A stretch of 64,000 nt of DNA from Climacium dendroides (taxonomy: Eukaryota > Streptophyta > Bryopsida > Hypnales > Climaciaceae), in contig OX467086.1 in assembly GCA_950106755.1 (NCBI GenBank), positions 21,470,001 to 21,534,000 on the forward strand. The letters are read 5' to 3'. This document shows, in pieces, positions 1 to 11,495 of this stretch. Positions within the stretch are counted from its first letter, which is position 1; each line of letters starts with the position of its first letter. The notes below the pieces were generated by a model. The model ran no database searches and was not told where the DNA came from. It was given only the letters and a program-made list of their open reading frames with translations. A program made the translations under genes and the position numbers.

Positions 1-214
1 AAGCAATCAAATAACCAATTCTTGGTTGCTATTTTTTTTGTAAGGCTTACTACAAATGGGTTTTAGTAATGAGGACTTTTAGTTTGTGACTAGGTATGGT
101 GTGCAAAGATTTCATACCTACCCGCAAACTAAAACTCCTCATAATTTTCATCTCATTCATGAACATGGAATGATTAAAAGCTTCCTTTTTATATATAAAG
201 AATTATTTTTCATG

Positions 215-1025
215 ATTAAAGTAAACATGTTATAAATCACATAGGTAAAGAATATGCAACAATATCATTTAAGGAAAAAAAGATTATCACATTTGATCAT
301 GAAGGTGTTAGAACTATGAGAATCTTTAATCTCTCTTTTTACATGTCAAATCTAAAAGGTTGGTCATTAAAAAAAATATGATAATAAAGGGCCTAACATG
401 CATGACTCCAATCAAATTATGGCTTCTCGAAATCTATTCTAGAACTTTTTGTAATTGAATTTTAGTATGATTTTTTCTCTAAGATCAACTATATATGAGG
501 CTCAATTTCAAGAGCCTTCAACACTACAGAAAGTCAAGATTGCAATGAGTATCCTTGCACAAAATCTACAATAGAAGAATTGTAATCATTCATTTTCAAA
601 ATTGGGTTGTTGATGGTAAAACTAGATTTCTAAAAGAATTTTCAAAAATATATGAACTATTAAAAATAGCAATTTGATCAGATTTTATTTAACTCCAAAT
701 TTTTTTCAACACCATATTTTGGTTCTGAAGGGCATTTAGGAGTTAAGTACCCAAAATTTGGATGAATATTGAGATTGTACAAAGCTTAATTCATTTTGTT
801 GCTTGAATTGACAATGGACTTCACCGGTTGAACTATACATCTTATAAAAGTTGTATATGCTAAAGGTGTATCTTATTTCAATTTTAAGACCATAATTTAC
901 AACATTTTTAATACATAATACAAACATAGACTACATTACTGAGGTTTCTTTTTGGTGATATCTTGTCATTTTATACTATGTAAATATTTGTTTTTATAGA
1001 TGAAAAGTGAATTACTCCCTTAACA
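215..1025 (-). repeat. Dispersed repeat, inverted copy of 9295-10065
   Basis: Read on the minus strand, this stretch aligns by eye over most of its length with 9295-10065. Inside it, a TTAA-ended element reaches its terminus at 743-746 (GGCATTTAGGAGTTAA on the plus strand). A third relative lies at 44006-44659. No protein-coding potential is visible and the short ORFs here are chance. Confidence 0.75.
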
Positions 1026-2598
1026 TCTTTCTTGTCACATGCATGAAAGTTTTAAAAAAATTTATTTTTAATTAGTGTATTACATTTTGAGATGCCATAT
1101 GAGTTGTAAAGTTGTGGCAGGCTTCAAGACATGAATTCATATTGTAAATTTGAAAAATGCTTGTCTCTCCTCATCTCCTTTGAAACTTTTAACCATCTGA
1201 TTAATTATCACTTTACTAAGTGATTGATGAAATGTAGATTGTGCAAAGAAGTCAATAAATTGAGAAAGCAATAAACAACAAAATGAGGATTGTATTGAAA
1301 AAGGTACGAAGCACAATCTACATTTATGGGTACAAATAAATATACAAAACAAAAATCTTTTACTTCTTTCCGGCTCAAATAAAGTTTGGCTTCTATCTAA
1401 CTAAGGCAAGTTAGTCAAAACTTGGAACAAAATTAAAATATGAGACACAATGATTCCTTACAACCTATTGTAAAGACCAAATTGACTTGAAATACAATTA
1501 TTGTCTAATTAAATGACCATTGCTCTAACTTTGGTCATAAGCTCTAGTCTTTGTGGCCCATGATTCTACTAGTGGAATCAATTAGTTTGTAGGTGGATTT
1601 CCTATCAATACATATTGAAGCTAAGAATTGGTATTCTTATATGTAGACAAGACAAGTAATTAAGTGTAGTTTTTTTGGGTCTTCATTGGGTCTAATTGTC
1701 ACTGCAAGAAGTCCTGTAAGATATAATTGAAGTTTGTAAGTGTTGAAGCCATGGATTGACTATTATGATTATTTAACAATTTGCTATGTTGGATATATAA
1801 ATGACCTTTGTACATCATATAATAGACAACTTGCAAAGGAGTGTAGAGTTCTAATTGTTAAATAAACAAATCATTGATATTGAAATAGGAATGTTATTAG
1901 GTTTGTTAACAAAGACAAATTTGTAGAAAATCACAATCATAAGCGATGAAGGCAAACCGACCTTGTATAAATAGTAAAAGTCAATTTGTCTTGGTATATA
2001 TGGTTGTCCTAATCAGGTAGAAGTTAGTAGATGGTGCATTGCTTCAATTGGATAGACTTTGCTAATTGATGGAAAATTGTAAAAGAATTAATCTTTGTAG
2101 GTACGGACCAATTGTCATACTACAAATGGATCAAAGTGTTGGAGAAAGAAAGAATATGTGACACATTGACTAATCACGGCATGATTTTACAAGAATGTTT
2201 ATCACAACCTTCACATATATCCATGCATACACAGACAATTTGACCCTTGACTAATTGTGAATATTTTATACTTGCACAAATAGAAATTAGGATAGATAGA
2301 GTATTGGACAAATTGATAATGAGTAAAACTAAAGAAGTAACCAAGGACCGTGAAATTGTATGTATGTCACAATATATGTTATATCTAAACATTTGATTTG
2401 GTTAATATTAGCATACAAGGCATATGACAAATTGTCAAACTTGCCAAACTTTAAGACTCTATTATCGTGGTGTAAGACTAGAACAACATTTCATACATTT
2501 GCATTCATTAGGTATGGACTAATTATATATGATGATAGGCTATAGAATAAATCACGTATTCCTTTAACAATTAATAAAAGAAACTTTATTTCCTTGTA
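1026..2598. other. AT-rich spacer without a recognised gene
   Basis: This stretch has long A and T runs and only short ORFs of poor composition. I see no splice-framed coding segment, RNA gene or clear transposon end. Confidence 0.6.
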
Positions 2599-2599
2599 T

Positions 2600-2775
2600 G
2601 TAGGACAAAGTGCAACTATTCATCCTTGGGATTTTGTTGTGAAAAGGGGAGGTCTTGTATTATAGTTTGACTTTTAATGAGTGCTTTAGGATTTTCTTAA
2701 ACCACCGATTCACACAATGCCAAAAAGGATGATTTCCATAGCCACATATCTATCCTTTAAGGGTTAATTGTTTGT
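2600..2775 (+). repeat. Dispersed repeat, partner at 55130-55300
   Basis: The segment aligns in the same orientation with 55130-55300. Shared landmarks are GAGGTCTTG, then ATAGTTTGAC, then GATTCACACA, then GATTTCCA, in the same order and spacing. It may be a transposon fragment, since the minus strand of the second copy has a short protein-like reading. No family is assignable. Confidence 0.55.
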
Positions 2776-2899
2776 AAAAAATAAAGTTTGATAGAAGCTT
2801 AAAAAAAACTTTTAAAAAAAGATTCCCCAATGAAAGGTTTGGGCAACTTTATTTTCTGTAGATCCTGCCCTACAGATGTGGAAATGTCACTCTGACTTG

Positions 2900-4201
2900 C
2901 ACTTTTCCGAGTTGCACATGAAAGCAGGACTACAGGACTCAATGGATCCCCAAGGCACCAAAATACCATTCCAAAAGCCGTATCCCCGCTAGAACAAAAG
3001 GAAACTACTGGCCAAGACAGTAACCCTTGTCGACAGCACAGATACGCGCTCGTCGAGTCTTCTCGCAGCACAGGTGCAATTGGGTCCGTTGCGGGCTTGT
3101 TTTGCATGGACTTGCGCTTCCACATCAGCGCTCCCGCGGTCGCCGCTCATCTCAGTTCCATTTGGAGGTAACTATGTTGTGGAATGGTCTTTTCTCGCGA
3201 TCGGTACACCCTTTTTTCTCTCCAATTCTTTACCTGCTTGTGTTTCGTCGTTGGTGCTGTCAACGTTAGATTCTATTAGAACTATTTTTTCGAGAAGTTC
3301 TGGTGCAGTTAGAGGATCCGATTTGTTCATTTGCACGTGTGCGGGGGTTTGGTAGTTGTTGTGGTGTTCAGGATTAGTTGACAGGGGGGATCGTGGTGGT
3401 GTGTGGATTGGTTGGAATTCGCGGGTTTTAGGGTTTCGAGGGAGGCTATGGTGTAGTAGCTCTGTTGTTGCAGGTATTTCTGTGAAGATTCCGATTGTCA
3501 CTGTTAGGGTAGGTGCTGATTTGCCACTGAAGAATACGAGAAGATTACCTTTGGAAACTTGTTAACTCCGGAGAGCTTGTACGGACGTCTTCTGGTTACA
3601 TTGTTGTAGAATCTGTAGCAGAAAATTTGAGAGTCAAGAAGATGCCTATCGAAGCAATGTGAGGTGTCTTCAGTGAACATGATTTGAGAAAGAATCCTTG
3701 TCTAGTATTATCTTCTATATGTTGTATTCTGGCGAGAATGTGTGGAAATTTCATTTATAGAAGTTGTTTGTTTATCAGAATCCTATTTTGCTGCTTATAC
3801 TCTGTTCCTGAACATATCACTAGGAATATTTTTTTGCTATTGAATAGGTAGTGCATTTTGGAATATTTTTGGCTTTCTGGCAAGGTCGATTCTTGATTGA
3901 GGTCAGAGCTCGGTACTTATGTTAGCCACTCACGAACTTCACATTCTTGTGCAGAGTACCAAACTGTTTCACGTGTGGCAGGTCCACTCGTCATTCTTGA
4001 AAAAGTGAAGGTTCGTTATCACGGACCCCTAGGAAGTTGGTCCATATTTTGCGTCCCTTTTCATCTCGCGGTCCCTCTACTCTTTGTAGAGTTTCTGTAC
4101 TCTTCTTATGGTGTGGGATTGCTGACGAATTTAAAGCACCTGTGGACCTTGGTTAGAGCAGGGTCCCCAGTACCAAGAAATTGTGAATCTGCGTTTGGGT
4201 G
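2900..4201 (+). promoter_or_regulatory. Probable promoter and spliced 5' leader of the 4202-6813 locus
   Basis: Base composition rises sharply from about 3020 after AT-rich spacer, as expected for a transcribed leader. A donor-like GGAG/GTAACT lies near 3166. A G-box-like CACGTG occurs near 3970. An in-frame stop precedes the ATG at 4202. No single ORF here looks coding. The start site and leader introns are inferred. Confidence 0.4.
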
Positions 4202-6813
4202 ATGGCACACGGCGACGAAGTCAGGTCCTGGAAGTGGACGGAGACCGATGAGTTGTCTAGGTCTGTGTCAGTTTCTGATTCTGAATTATTTCTAGATTTT
4301 AAAGAACTCATTATTATTGGCAATCAAAAATCATTCCGACAATAGACTACTTCTTAAGCATTAGAGGTAAAGTAATATTTTGAATTTGGCCTGAATCCGA
4401 AATGGTCATTATAAACTGTTGTCACAATACATGTTGAATATGTTCTTTCCATGATTTTTTTTTCATATTTTTCCTACAATATCCTGCTTCCTGAGCGTTA
4501 CCTTATGTTCCAGGTCAAGCACTGAGAGGACGAAACATGTTTCCAAAAATCACTACTGGAATCCAGAAAACACAAAATGCGTCGGCTGGAGGGACCTTCT
4601 GAAACAGATTCAGAGAAATGTGCTGCCGTACCCCAAGCGTTGCAGGTGTTCGAGGACAAATGTGATCATTTTGACCCTCTGAGGCTGACTATGGAGAATC
4701 GCCACCTACAACTTCATAGGTACGGAGACACTGCAGCTCTCGCTTTTGTTTATTGAAGCTCCTTCATTTCCAATTCTAGATGGATTTTTTATGGTTATTG
4801 TGTACCATTTTATGGGACTTACATGGCTCGCATATTTTACTATACGTTGTTTATATTAGTTAAGCTCCGACAACACTATGGGTATTTGTATAATAATGGC
4901 ATGCTTGAAGATGACCAGAGTGGCTTTCCGTGGTTGTAGAATCGAAGCCAGTTACAACTCGACCTAACACAACAACTTGTTTGCTATTTTCCTTGTGATA
5001 AATTGCAGACTACGACGGTCGGAACTAAGTTATGCTGGGAGTACAATATGGAGTACAGAAGGACGTTGCAATAGTCATCAATCAACTGCTCATACAAGCC
5101 ATGACACCTTTCGGTCACGGATCATTAATTACTGTCGTCAGTTGCAACGGCTCCTTCGCTTCTGTTACTTCCGGTAAAACGAAATGGTAAGCTGAAAGGG
5201 ACGTTACGCATAAGACGAGCTCCTTGCAAAGCTTGCAAGTATTACTGCAGTAATCTACACCTGGAGACTGGAGTATGCATGCTAGTTGCAGCGGCACGAA
5301 TTAAAGCATTAATCTTCAGATATAGCTCCGGGACAGATTTGGCTCAGTCAAGTGAACTACTAGAACTATAATTTAGAAACTGTAGTGAAGGAATCCAAAG
5401 GTATGCTGGAATTCTGAATCTGAACAAGATGACTCTCTTGAAATATTGTTGGATGCACTGAGGGGGACAGAGCATATCATGGCCAAATGCAAGCTAGTGA
5501 TTGACGTATTAGTTTCTAACGGCGCTCTGGCAGATGGCAGCTTATCAGCTTCTCTGTTAGACTGGGTCTGCTTCAGTTCTGCTCGCCTGCTCCTTTCGGT
5601 GAGGACAGTACTTTGAATGACATTGCTGCCAAAAGCTATGGTCTCATCCACGTACTCGATCAGTCACGCTTGGTGCGGGCTCTGCAACAGTAATTGGTAC
5701 AGTTTAACTGCAGAGCACATGATTGGATCCTCCTCAAAGAACGTCGATTGAGTTCACGCACAATTGAGTCTCGTGTATATGAGTCTGGCTAACTATAAGT
5801 TCTGTAAGTTTGTAAGCTTGACTGATTCTCGAATGCTAATTATGCTTAGTACTCTACTAGTATTCCTGATTCTATTAACGAAAATACAAACCACTGATGA
5901 TATTACATTAACTTTTTCTCTTAAAAACTCTTGAAAATGACACTAGCTTGCTCCAAGTGATATATGCAACTAGTTCTTAGTGAATAGCAATATGAATGGG
6001 TGGACAAAGTGCAAGTTTAAAAGTGCAACATAATATCCTTTCGTAACTGCATTTTTTGTATAGTGCAACAAAAATAGCCCTGAATGTCAGAAGTTGTGAA
6101 GTTCTGAAATTGGCTTGTCTGTTGTAAAACATCAGTGTTTTCCGCACCTAATAATTTTTGGCATATTGACCAAAGAAACATTTGTTTAGCAGGTCTCAGG
6201 AGTATGATGCATTTGAGGAGAGAGAGTATGTTTCAAGAATCTCACACTTGCGAGAAAAAGTAAAGTTTCACACAAACCTTTTTTAGTTGGTTCTGTGGGA
6301 ATTCAGTAGACGTTTGTTGGTTTCCTGCTGACTTGTTGGATTTGTAGGTACTGGATGTGCTGGACTGAAGCATATCTATGGACGCCTGTTGCTCTTCCCC
6401 AGGTCTGACTCCCTTCTTCATTCTGACCAATATATCCTCACGATTTTTTAGAGTTAGACTTTTTTATTCATGAATGCTAGTAAATAACCTTCCTGTCAAT
6501 TGTAGTGCCATTTAAGGCAGTTTCTAACGACAGCTCTGCCAATTGCAATGTGACTAGATTCTCTACAGGGTGGGTATGTACTAGATAACCTTCTTTGAAA
6601 AGCTCTCGATCCTAATTTTTGCTAGTCCTTTCAATCGATTGGTTTGATCTATTACTCACAAAAGCTTGTCTTTGTCAAACCCAGCAAACCACGTTGCTAA
6701 CCGAACTTACGGCTGAGAAAGTGACAGAGCTTCTTCGAAACGAGGTCGAAGCCTACCAAAAATACCTCGCCGAAAGTCGAATGAAGCTGCAAACCAGTTT
6801 GGAGTCGGATTAG
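4202..6813 (+). CDS. Small multi-exon locus with WW-like N-terminus and coiled-coil C-terminus; possibly decaying
   Basis: I do not recognise this gene. The first exon (4202-4260) starts [19 protein letters not shown], after an in-frame stop, and ends at a phase-2 donor AG/GTCTGT. The next exon begins at 4514 (TTCCAG/G) and reads a WW-domain-like [13 protein letters not shown] before reaching a stop. A second frame of the same exon (open to the donor at 4719) reads [18 protein letters not shown] and is the one that joins in phase to 6193-6259 ([15 protein letters not shown]). The last exon, 6685-6813, reads [20 protein letters not shown] and ends in TAG. It is rich in Leu, Glu and Lys and likely coiled coil. 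Between 5032 and 5693, further coding-like stretches appear in shifting frames, for example [19 protein letters not shown] at about 5430. Either splicing is complex or the gene carries frameshifts. Exon boundaries are provisional. Confidence 0.45.
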
Positions 6814-7340
6814 AGAATGTCAAGGTATAGTGATAGTGTCGACAATTGATTTGTATTCTGGTGTAATTGCCCAGTTCCTAGATCTTATAAGCTCAATTAA
6901 TTTGTGTGAGATGCTTAGGCTTAACACTTTTTTCTTTTGGTAGGAAGTTTGATGGCGTTCACTGTTTTAAAAGCTACTGGATTTGTTTCGTTGAAGCAGG
7001 ATGCTGCGTCGGTCAACAATGGGAGACGAATTTTGTTCCGATCTGTCACCCCTTGCCCAGCACATTTGGAGAAGCAATTTGGGAGTGGGAAATGAAGAAA
7101 GCTTTGATAGATGTTCAAAGATTTGGCAGATAGATGGATAGATAAATGTTAGTAGATAGATATGTACATGAAATAGCTTACAATTATGTGTATCATTTTC
7201 ATGCAATGGAAGTCCTACAATTTTATCCATAGAAATTGTGCAATTTGATGTATATAAAGTGTTTTATCATCATGATCATAAATATTCCAATTTTCATATC
7301 TAGAATGTGTTGCAAATTATTCCTATGAATAGTGGTCACA
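6814..7340. other. Spacer with a degenerate GATA microsatellite
   Basis: No coding exon is seen. A degenerate TAGA/GATA tract lies at about 7128-7162. The rest is AT-rich 3' flank of the preceding locus. Confidence 0.5.
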
Positions 7341-7525
7341 ATTCATGCCTACAAAATGCCCAAAATTCATGGATGGATCAAGGCTTATATCCACCCAAAT
7401 CACATATGAAAAATGACCATTTTTCTAGGTATTCATGTCTTGAAAATGCCCAAAATTCTTGGATGGATCAAGGCTTACATGCACCAAATTTCATACATGA
7501 AAAACAACGATTTTCATGTGAAGAG
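7341..7525 (+). repeat. 90-bp tandem repeat, two copies
   Basis: Two units start at about 7344 and 7434. They share AAAATGCCCAAAATTC, GGATGGATCAAGGCTTA and a CATGAAAAA tail. The plus-strand ORF across them is a by-product of the duplication. Confidence 0.75.
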
Positions 7526-7711
7526 GACACAAATTAGGAACTATTTTCATAAGATGAAAAACAAAGAAATTCATATATGCCATACATGAATTTTGGCCTT
7601 TTTCACGTGTCACATTCTAGTTGTGCGCGCGCCCTTGGTTGCGCGCCGGAAGAGACGAAGAGTTCTCGTTGCTTCGCCCGCCTTTGACGTTGCGGTCCAC
7701 CATCGTCGAGG

Positions 7712-7892
7712 TCATCGCCATGATGGTGAAGGTGATGGCTCCCCTGCGTTGTCGAACAAAAATACGAAAATTCTTCTACTTGAAGCGGCAATTCTTGCTC
7801 GCTGCTAACTTACCATTCTTCTCAAGCTCCACGCTCAGAGCTTTGTCAGCTCTCTCTCGCACCTTCGACGGGGTCCGCTCGTCGATGGCCAT
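7712..7892 (-). CDS. Possible two-exon mini-gene or gene fragment
   Basis: A GC-rich island interrupts AT-rich spacer. On the minus strand an ATG at 7892 opens MAIDERTPSKVRERADKALS and runs to a strong donor AATG/GTAAGT at 7814/7813. An acceptor ACGCAG/GGG at 7743 would continue to a stop at 7712, for a product of about 36 residues. A TTTCTACAG acceptor just upstream (7902-7904) suggests the visible part could be an internal exon of something larger. The family is unrecognised and the case rests on composition and splice consensus only. Confidence 0.3.
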
Positions 7893-7919
7893 TTGCTTTA
7901 GCTGTAGAAATCCGAGTTG

Positions 7920-7966
7920 AACTGGACACGTGTCCCGGACCCTCACTGAGTTTCGACGTGGCAGAG
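7920..7966. promoter_or_regulatory. Paired ABRE-like / G-box elements
   Basis: GGACACGTGTCC (palindromic G-box and ABRE core ACGTGTC) lies at about 7923. CGACGTGGCAG (ACGTGGC core) follows about 30 bp later. Such pairs are known plant binding sites for bZIP factors of the abscisic-acid response. They sit directly upstream of the minus-strand mini-gene. A third CACGTG lies near 7602. Function is inferred. Confidence 0.4.
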
Positions 7967-7986
7967 GAGTTGCGTGCGAAATCATT

Positions 7987-8142
7987 AATTTTGGGTAGTG
8001 CAAAAAGATATTTTTAGTTTTTTTCATTTATTTTGGGTAGTGCAAAAAGAGATCTTTAATTTTTTCATTTATTTTGGGTAGTGCAAAAAGAGATCTTTAG
8101 TTTTTTTCATTTATTTTGGATAGTGCAAAAAGAGATCTTTAG
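7987..8142 (+). repeat. 42-bp tandem repeat, four copies
   Basis: Units begin about every 41-42 bp and share TTTTGGGTAGTGCAAAAAGA followed by a T-rich spacer with AGATCTTTA. The first and last copies are slightly diverged. Confidence 0.85.
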
Positions 8143-8433
8143 TGAAGTGATGAAGTTATTTATATCCATTTCCATAGATAAAACCTAAAACATTTAGATG
8201 AAAAAAAATTCATCCAATATAGAGCAATCCCGTCCTAAGATTTGAAAGCAATTTAGCAATTTCATCATTGAAATGAAAGAATATTTGCCAAATATTCCCT
8301 ATAAAAAAATTTAGATCACTTGTTAGCAAAAATTTGTTAAAATAATCCCTAAGAGTATTCCTTGCCGTCCACAATCAAATTGCTTCATAAAATCAGATTT
8401 CAAACTAAGATGGAGGTAGGACCGTAGAACCTT

Positions 8434-9176
8434 TTAACCCCTAGTAATGATCCAAGCGACCATTTTTGGGTCACTAGCAGCCATTTTTGAGTTGCCTGTT
8501 CTTACATTTTGAGTTTTTTTCTTCATGAAAATTATTTGTAGAAATAGATGGCATTTGAAATCAAATAGCAATAGTGTCATCAAAATTTGAAGTTAATTCC
8601 ACTTTGTGGAATTTTTTCAAAGTTAAGTGGTGTAGTGTAGTTCATAACTCATGTTTTTGAATTGGTTCAATTTGGGCCTATGGACTTAAACATTAGCCAA
8701 ACAATGCAGTTGCTACTTGCCTAAAATGAAGGGCATTTTTAAAGAGCTCAAAGAAAAGATAAGTGTGTCATTCCTATTTCTCACTAAGTGGAAAAGTAGT
8801 TCTTGAATGATTGGAATTGGAAGACTTTGACTAAACATTGGCTATGGAACAAATGCACTTTTTTGCTTTCTACATACATACAGGCATATATATAAATCTA
8901 AAGAATCAATTTCAAATTTTTACTTATCAAAAAAGTGATTTTTAAAGAAGTTTTTTTGCTACCGAAACTGCCCGCCAAACATTGAAAACTACATATCATG
9001 CAATAACTTTTTAACCATATAATCAAAAGTTATGAAAATTATTGGTCCTTAAAGCTACTCCCCTAGGAAAATGTTATGTGAAAATTTCAAAGAAAATAAA
9101 TAAAAGTTCCATTCATTAGGAACTATTCAAAATCAATATGTTGCCAAAAAAAAACTTTGGTCCTTTTAGGGGTTAA
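8434..9176 (+). mobile_element. TTAA-ended non-autonomous element, 743 bp
   Basis: The 5' end is TTAACCCCTAGTAATGATCC. The 3' end is TCCTTTTAGGGGTTAA, whose complement begins TTAACCCCTAAAAGGACC. The last 300 bp align with 46550-46812, the 3' part of another element with similar ends. There is no coding capacity. TTAA at both ends is compatible with a TTAA target duplication, as in piggyBac or Kolobok elements, but could be part of the inverted repeat. Confidence 0.6.
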
Positions 9177-9294
9177 CAATTACATAGCCTCATTCACCTA
9201 CAACAACTTCACAAGCTATGAAAGTCTACAAATATTTCTACTAATATTTTCAATAAAACACATGGAGGATAATGAATCAAACTTACAACTATAT

Positions 9295-10130
9295 ATAATT
9301 TGGAAGTAATCCACTTTTCAATTGTAAAAATAAATATTTACATAGTATAAAATGATGAGATATCACTAAAGGGAATCCTCAATATTGTAGTCAATATATA
9401 ACTTCTGCAAGATATATAGTTCAACTAATGAAGTCCCCTATCAACTAAAGTGACAAAATAGACATTGAATGAAGTTTTGTACGATCTCAATATTCATCAT
9501 AATTTTTAGATACTTCCGTGGGTACTTCACTCCTAAATGCCCGAGGTACCAAAATATGGTGTTAAAGAAACTTTGAAGTTAAATAAAATCTTACCAAATT
9601 TCTATTTTTAGTAGTTTCTATATTTTTGAAGAATTCTTTTAGGAGTCTAGTTTTAGCATCAACAACTAGATTTTGTAAATAAACAATAACAATTTTTCTA
9701 TTTGAGATTTTGTGCAAGGATATCCATTGCAATCTTGACTTTTTGTAGTGTTCAAGGCTTTTGGAATTGAGCCTCAAATACAATAGATCGTGGAGAAGAA
9801 ATCACACTAAAAATTCAATTACAAAAAATTGTAAAGTAGATTTTGAGAAGCCATAAATTGATTGGGGTTATGCATGTTATGCCCTTTATTCTCATATTTT
9901 TTTTAATGACCAACCTTTTAGATTTGATATGTAAAAAGAGAGATTAAAGATTTTCATAGTCTTAACACCTTCATGATTGAACATGATAATCTTTCAATCC
10001 TTAAATGACTTTGTTGCACATTCGTTTTCTATGTGATTTTAACATATTTAGTTTGATTTTGTATGGTTACAATTCTAAAAAAATTGATTAAGCATATCAA
10101 TTTTTTTTTTCTAAGGAGGCATTAAGAAAA
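9295..10130 (+). repeat. Dispersed repeat containing a TTAA-family element
   Basis: 9295-10065 is the inverted partner of 215-1025. Within it, 9526 onward (TTCACTCCTAAATGCCCGAGG) aligns with the element at 44006-44659. The homology to 215-1025 continues more than 200 bp beyond that end, so the element and its flank were copied together. Confidence 0.7.
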
Positions 10131-11004
10131 AATATTAAATAAGAAAGGAATATCCAAATAAGATAGAAAACAACTTCTAATTATTTTTCAAGTTTGTAAA
10201 CAACTTGGTCATTGAATGCTTCATGTTTTATCTATGGTTTTGAATAACCTCATGTACAGATGAGGAAAAATAATTAACTGAATTATAGATTTTATATCTA
10301 AATTCTTATGAAGAAAATTTTACTTTGCCTTAAAAGGTTAAGATTAATATAAGAGTAAAACTATAAACAATTAGAAAGGATGAAAATCACAAACATGTTG
10401 ATGGAAATGAAAGTTAGGTTCATTCCCAAATTTCATTAATTCAATTTTTTTGAAAAAAGTTATTTTACTATGCCAAAATGAGGATTGAAATTTTTCTTTG
10501 AACACAATTCTTGTATTATGATGATGAGTGGCAGAGCTCTCATCTTCAACTTATCCCATACCCATTGAAGATTCATGACGGACTATGGATTTCATTATAA
10601 AACCGACCTCTCCATCCTTCATTCTTAGCAAATGTCCATGAAGAAAGTGCTTCATGTTGCCATCAAAATTTTACTTGGTGATTGGGCATTATTTGGCTAC
10701 CTCTAGACATAATCTATGTTTTTACAACTTGGCTATTTAATCTCTTGTTCATTTTTTATCTAGCTTCTTCATAGTAATTATTTTCAGCTGACCTTGACCT
10801 ACAGCTACCATATTTTACATGAGAGAAACATAAATTTAAATCCATTAATTTGTTAGTAAATGCTAAACACACACTAAATTACATACACATTGAAAGCAGA
10901 CACTACTATAGAAAGCCAGAAAGGCAATAGATGTCCCTGTAATGAATTTCTGTTGAATTCCTACTATGACTGGGCTGCAAGGCAAATCCCACTTATGAAT
11001 CTCG
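10131..11004. other. AT-rich spacer, nothing recognised
   Basis: No coding segment, RNA gene or clear repeat end is seen. Confidence 0.5.
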
Positions 11005-11495
11005 TTCATCCATGAATATCAGCTAAAATATCAGTATGAATGATTGCTCTGCTACTGTATTTTTTCCAAATTGTCTTTGAACTTCGTTTCGAATTTCAAT
11101 TCCTATATCCAAATTGTCATTCCAAAAATTCCATCCCCCCCCCAAAACAAACAACTTGGGGCTTTACTCTTGTAATCCATTTGTGAATTCCATACACAAA
11201 ATTTTCCACCTTATGATTATTGGCACAATTCCTGAGATGACTTTGTTGCTCTCTTGCTATTTTCACAACTTCATCACATGAATTTTCTTCTTATGATTTT
11301 TGGCACAATTCTTGGGATGATTTTGTTGCTCTACTGCTGTTACCACAACTATGACACATGAATTTTTTCATCTGATGATTATTGGCCCAATTACTGGCAT
11401 GAGTGGCTTGCTATGCAATTCCACACATTAATGTTGAGCATCTATGAATATCAGCTAAAATACTAGCATGAATGATTGCTTCATTGTTGCATTTC
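11005..11495 (+). repeat. Local repeat block: about 80-bp triplication inside a duplicated 55-bp segment
   Basis: Three units at about 11222, 11302 and 11384 share GGCACAATTCCTGAGATGA-like text and a following ACATGAATTTT. The segment beginning TGAATATCAGCTAAAATA occurs at about 11015 and again at about 11447, bracketing the array. Confidence 0.7.

Noticed and set aside
5373..5651. 92-residue minus-strand ORF
   Set aside because: It is antisense to the better plus-strand coding-like stretch [15 protein letters not shown]. It has no splice support of its own.
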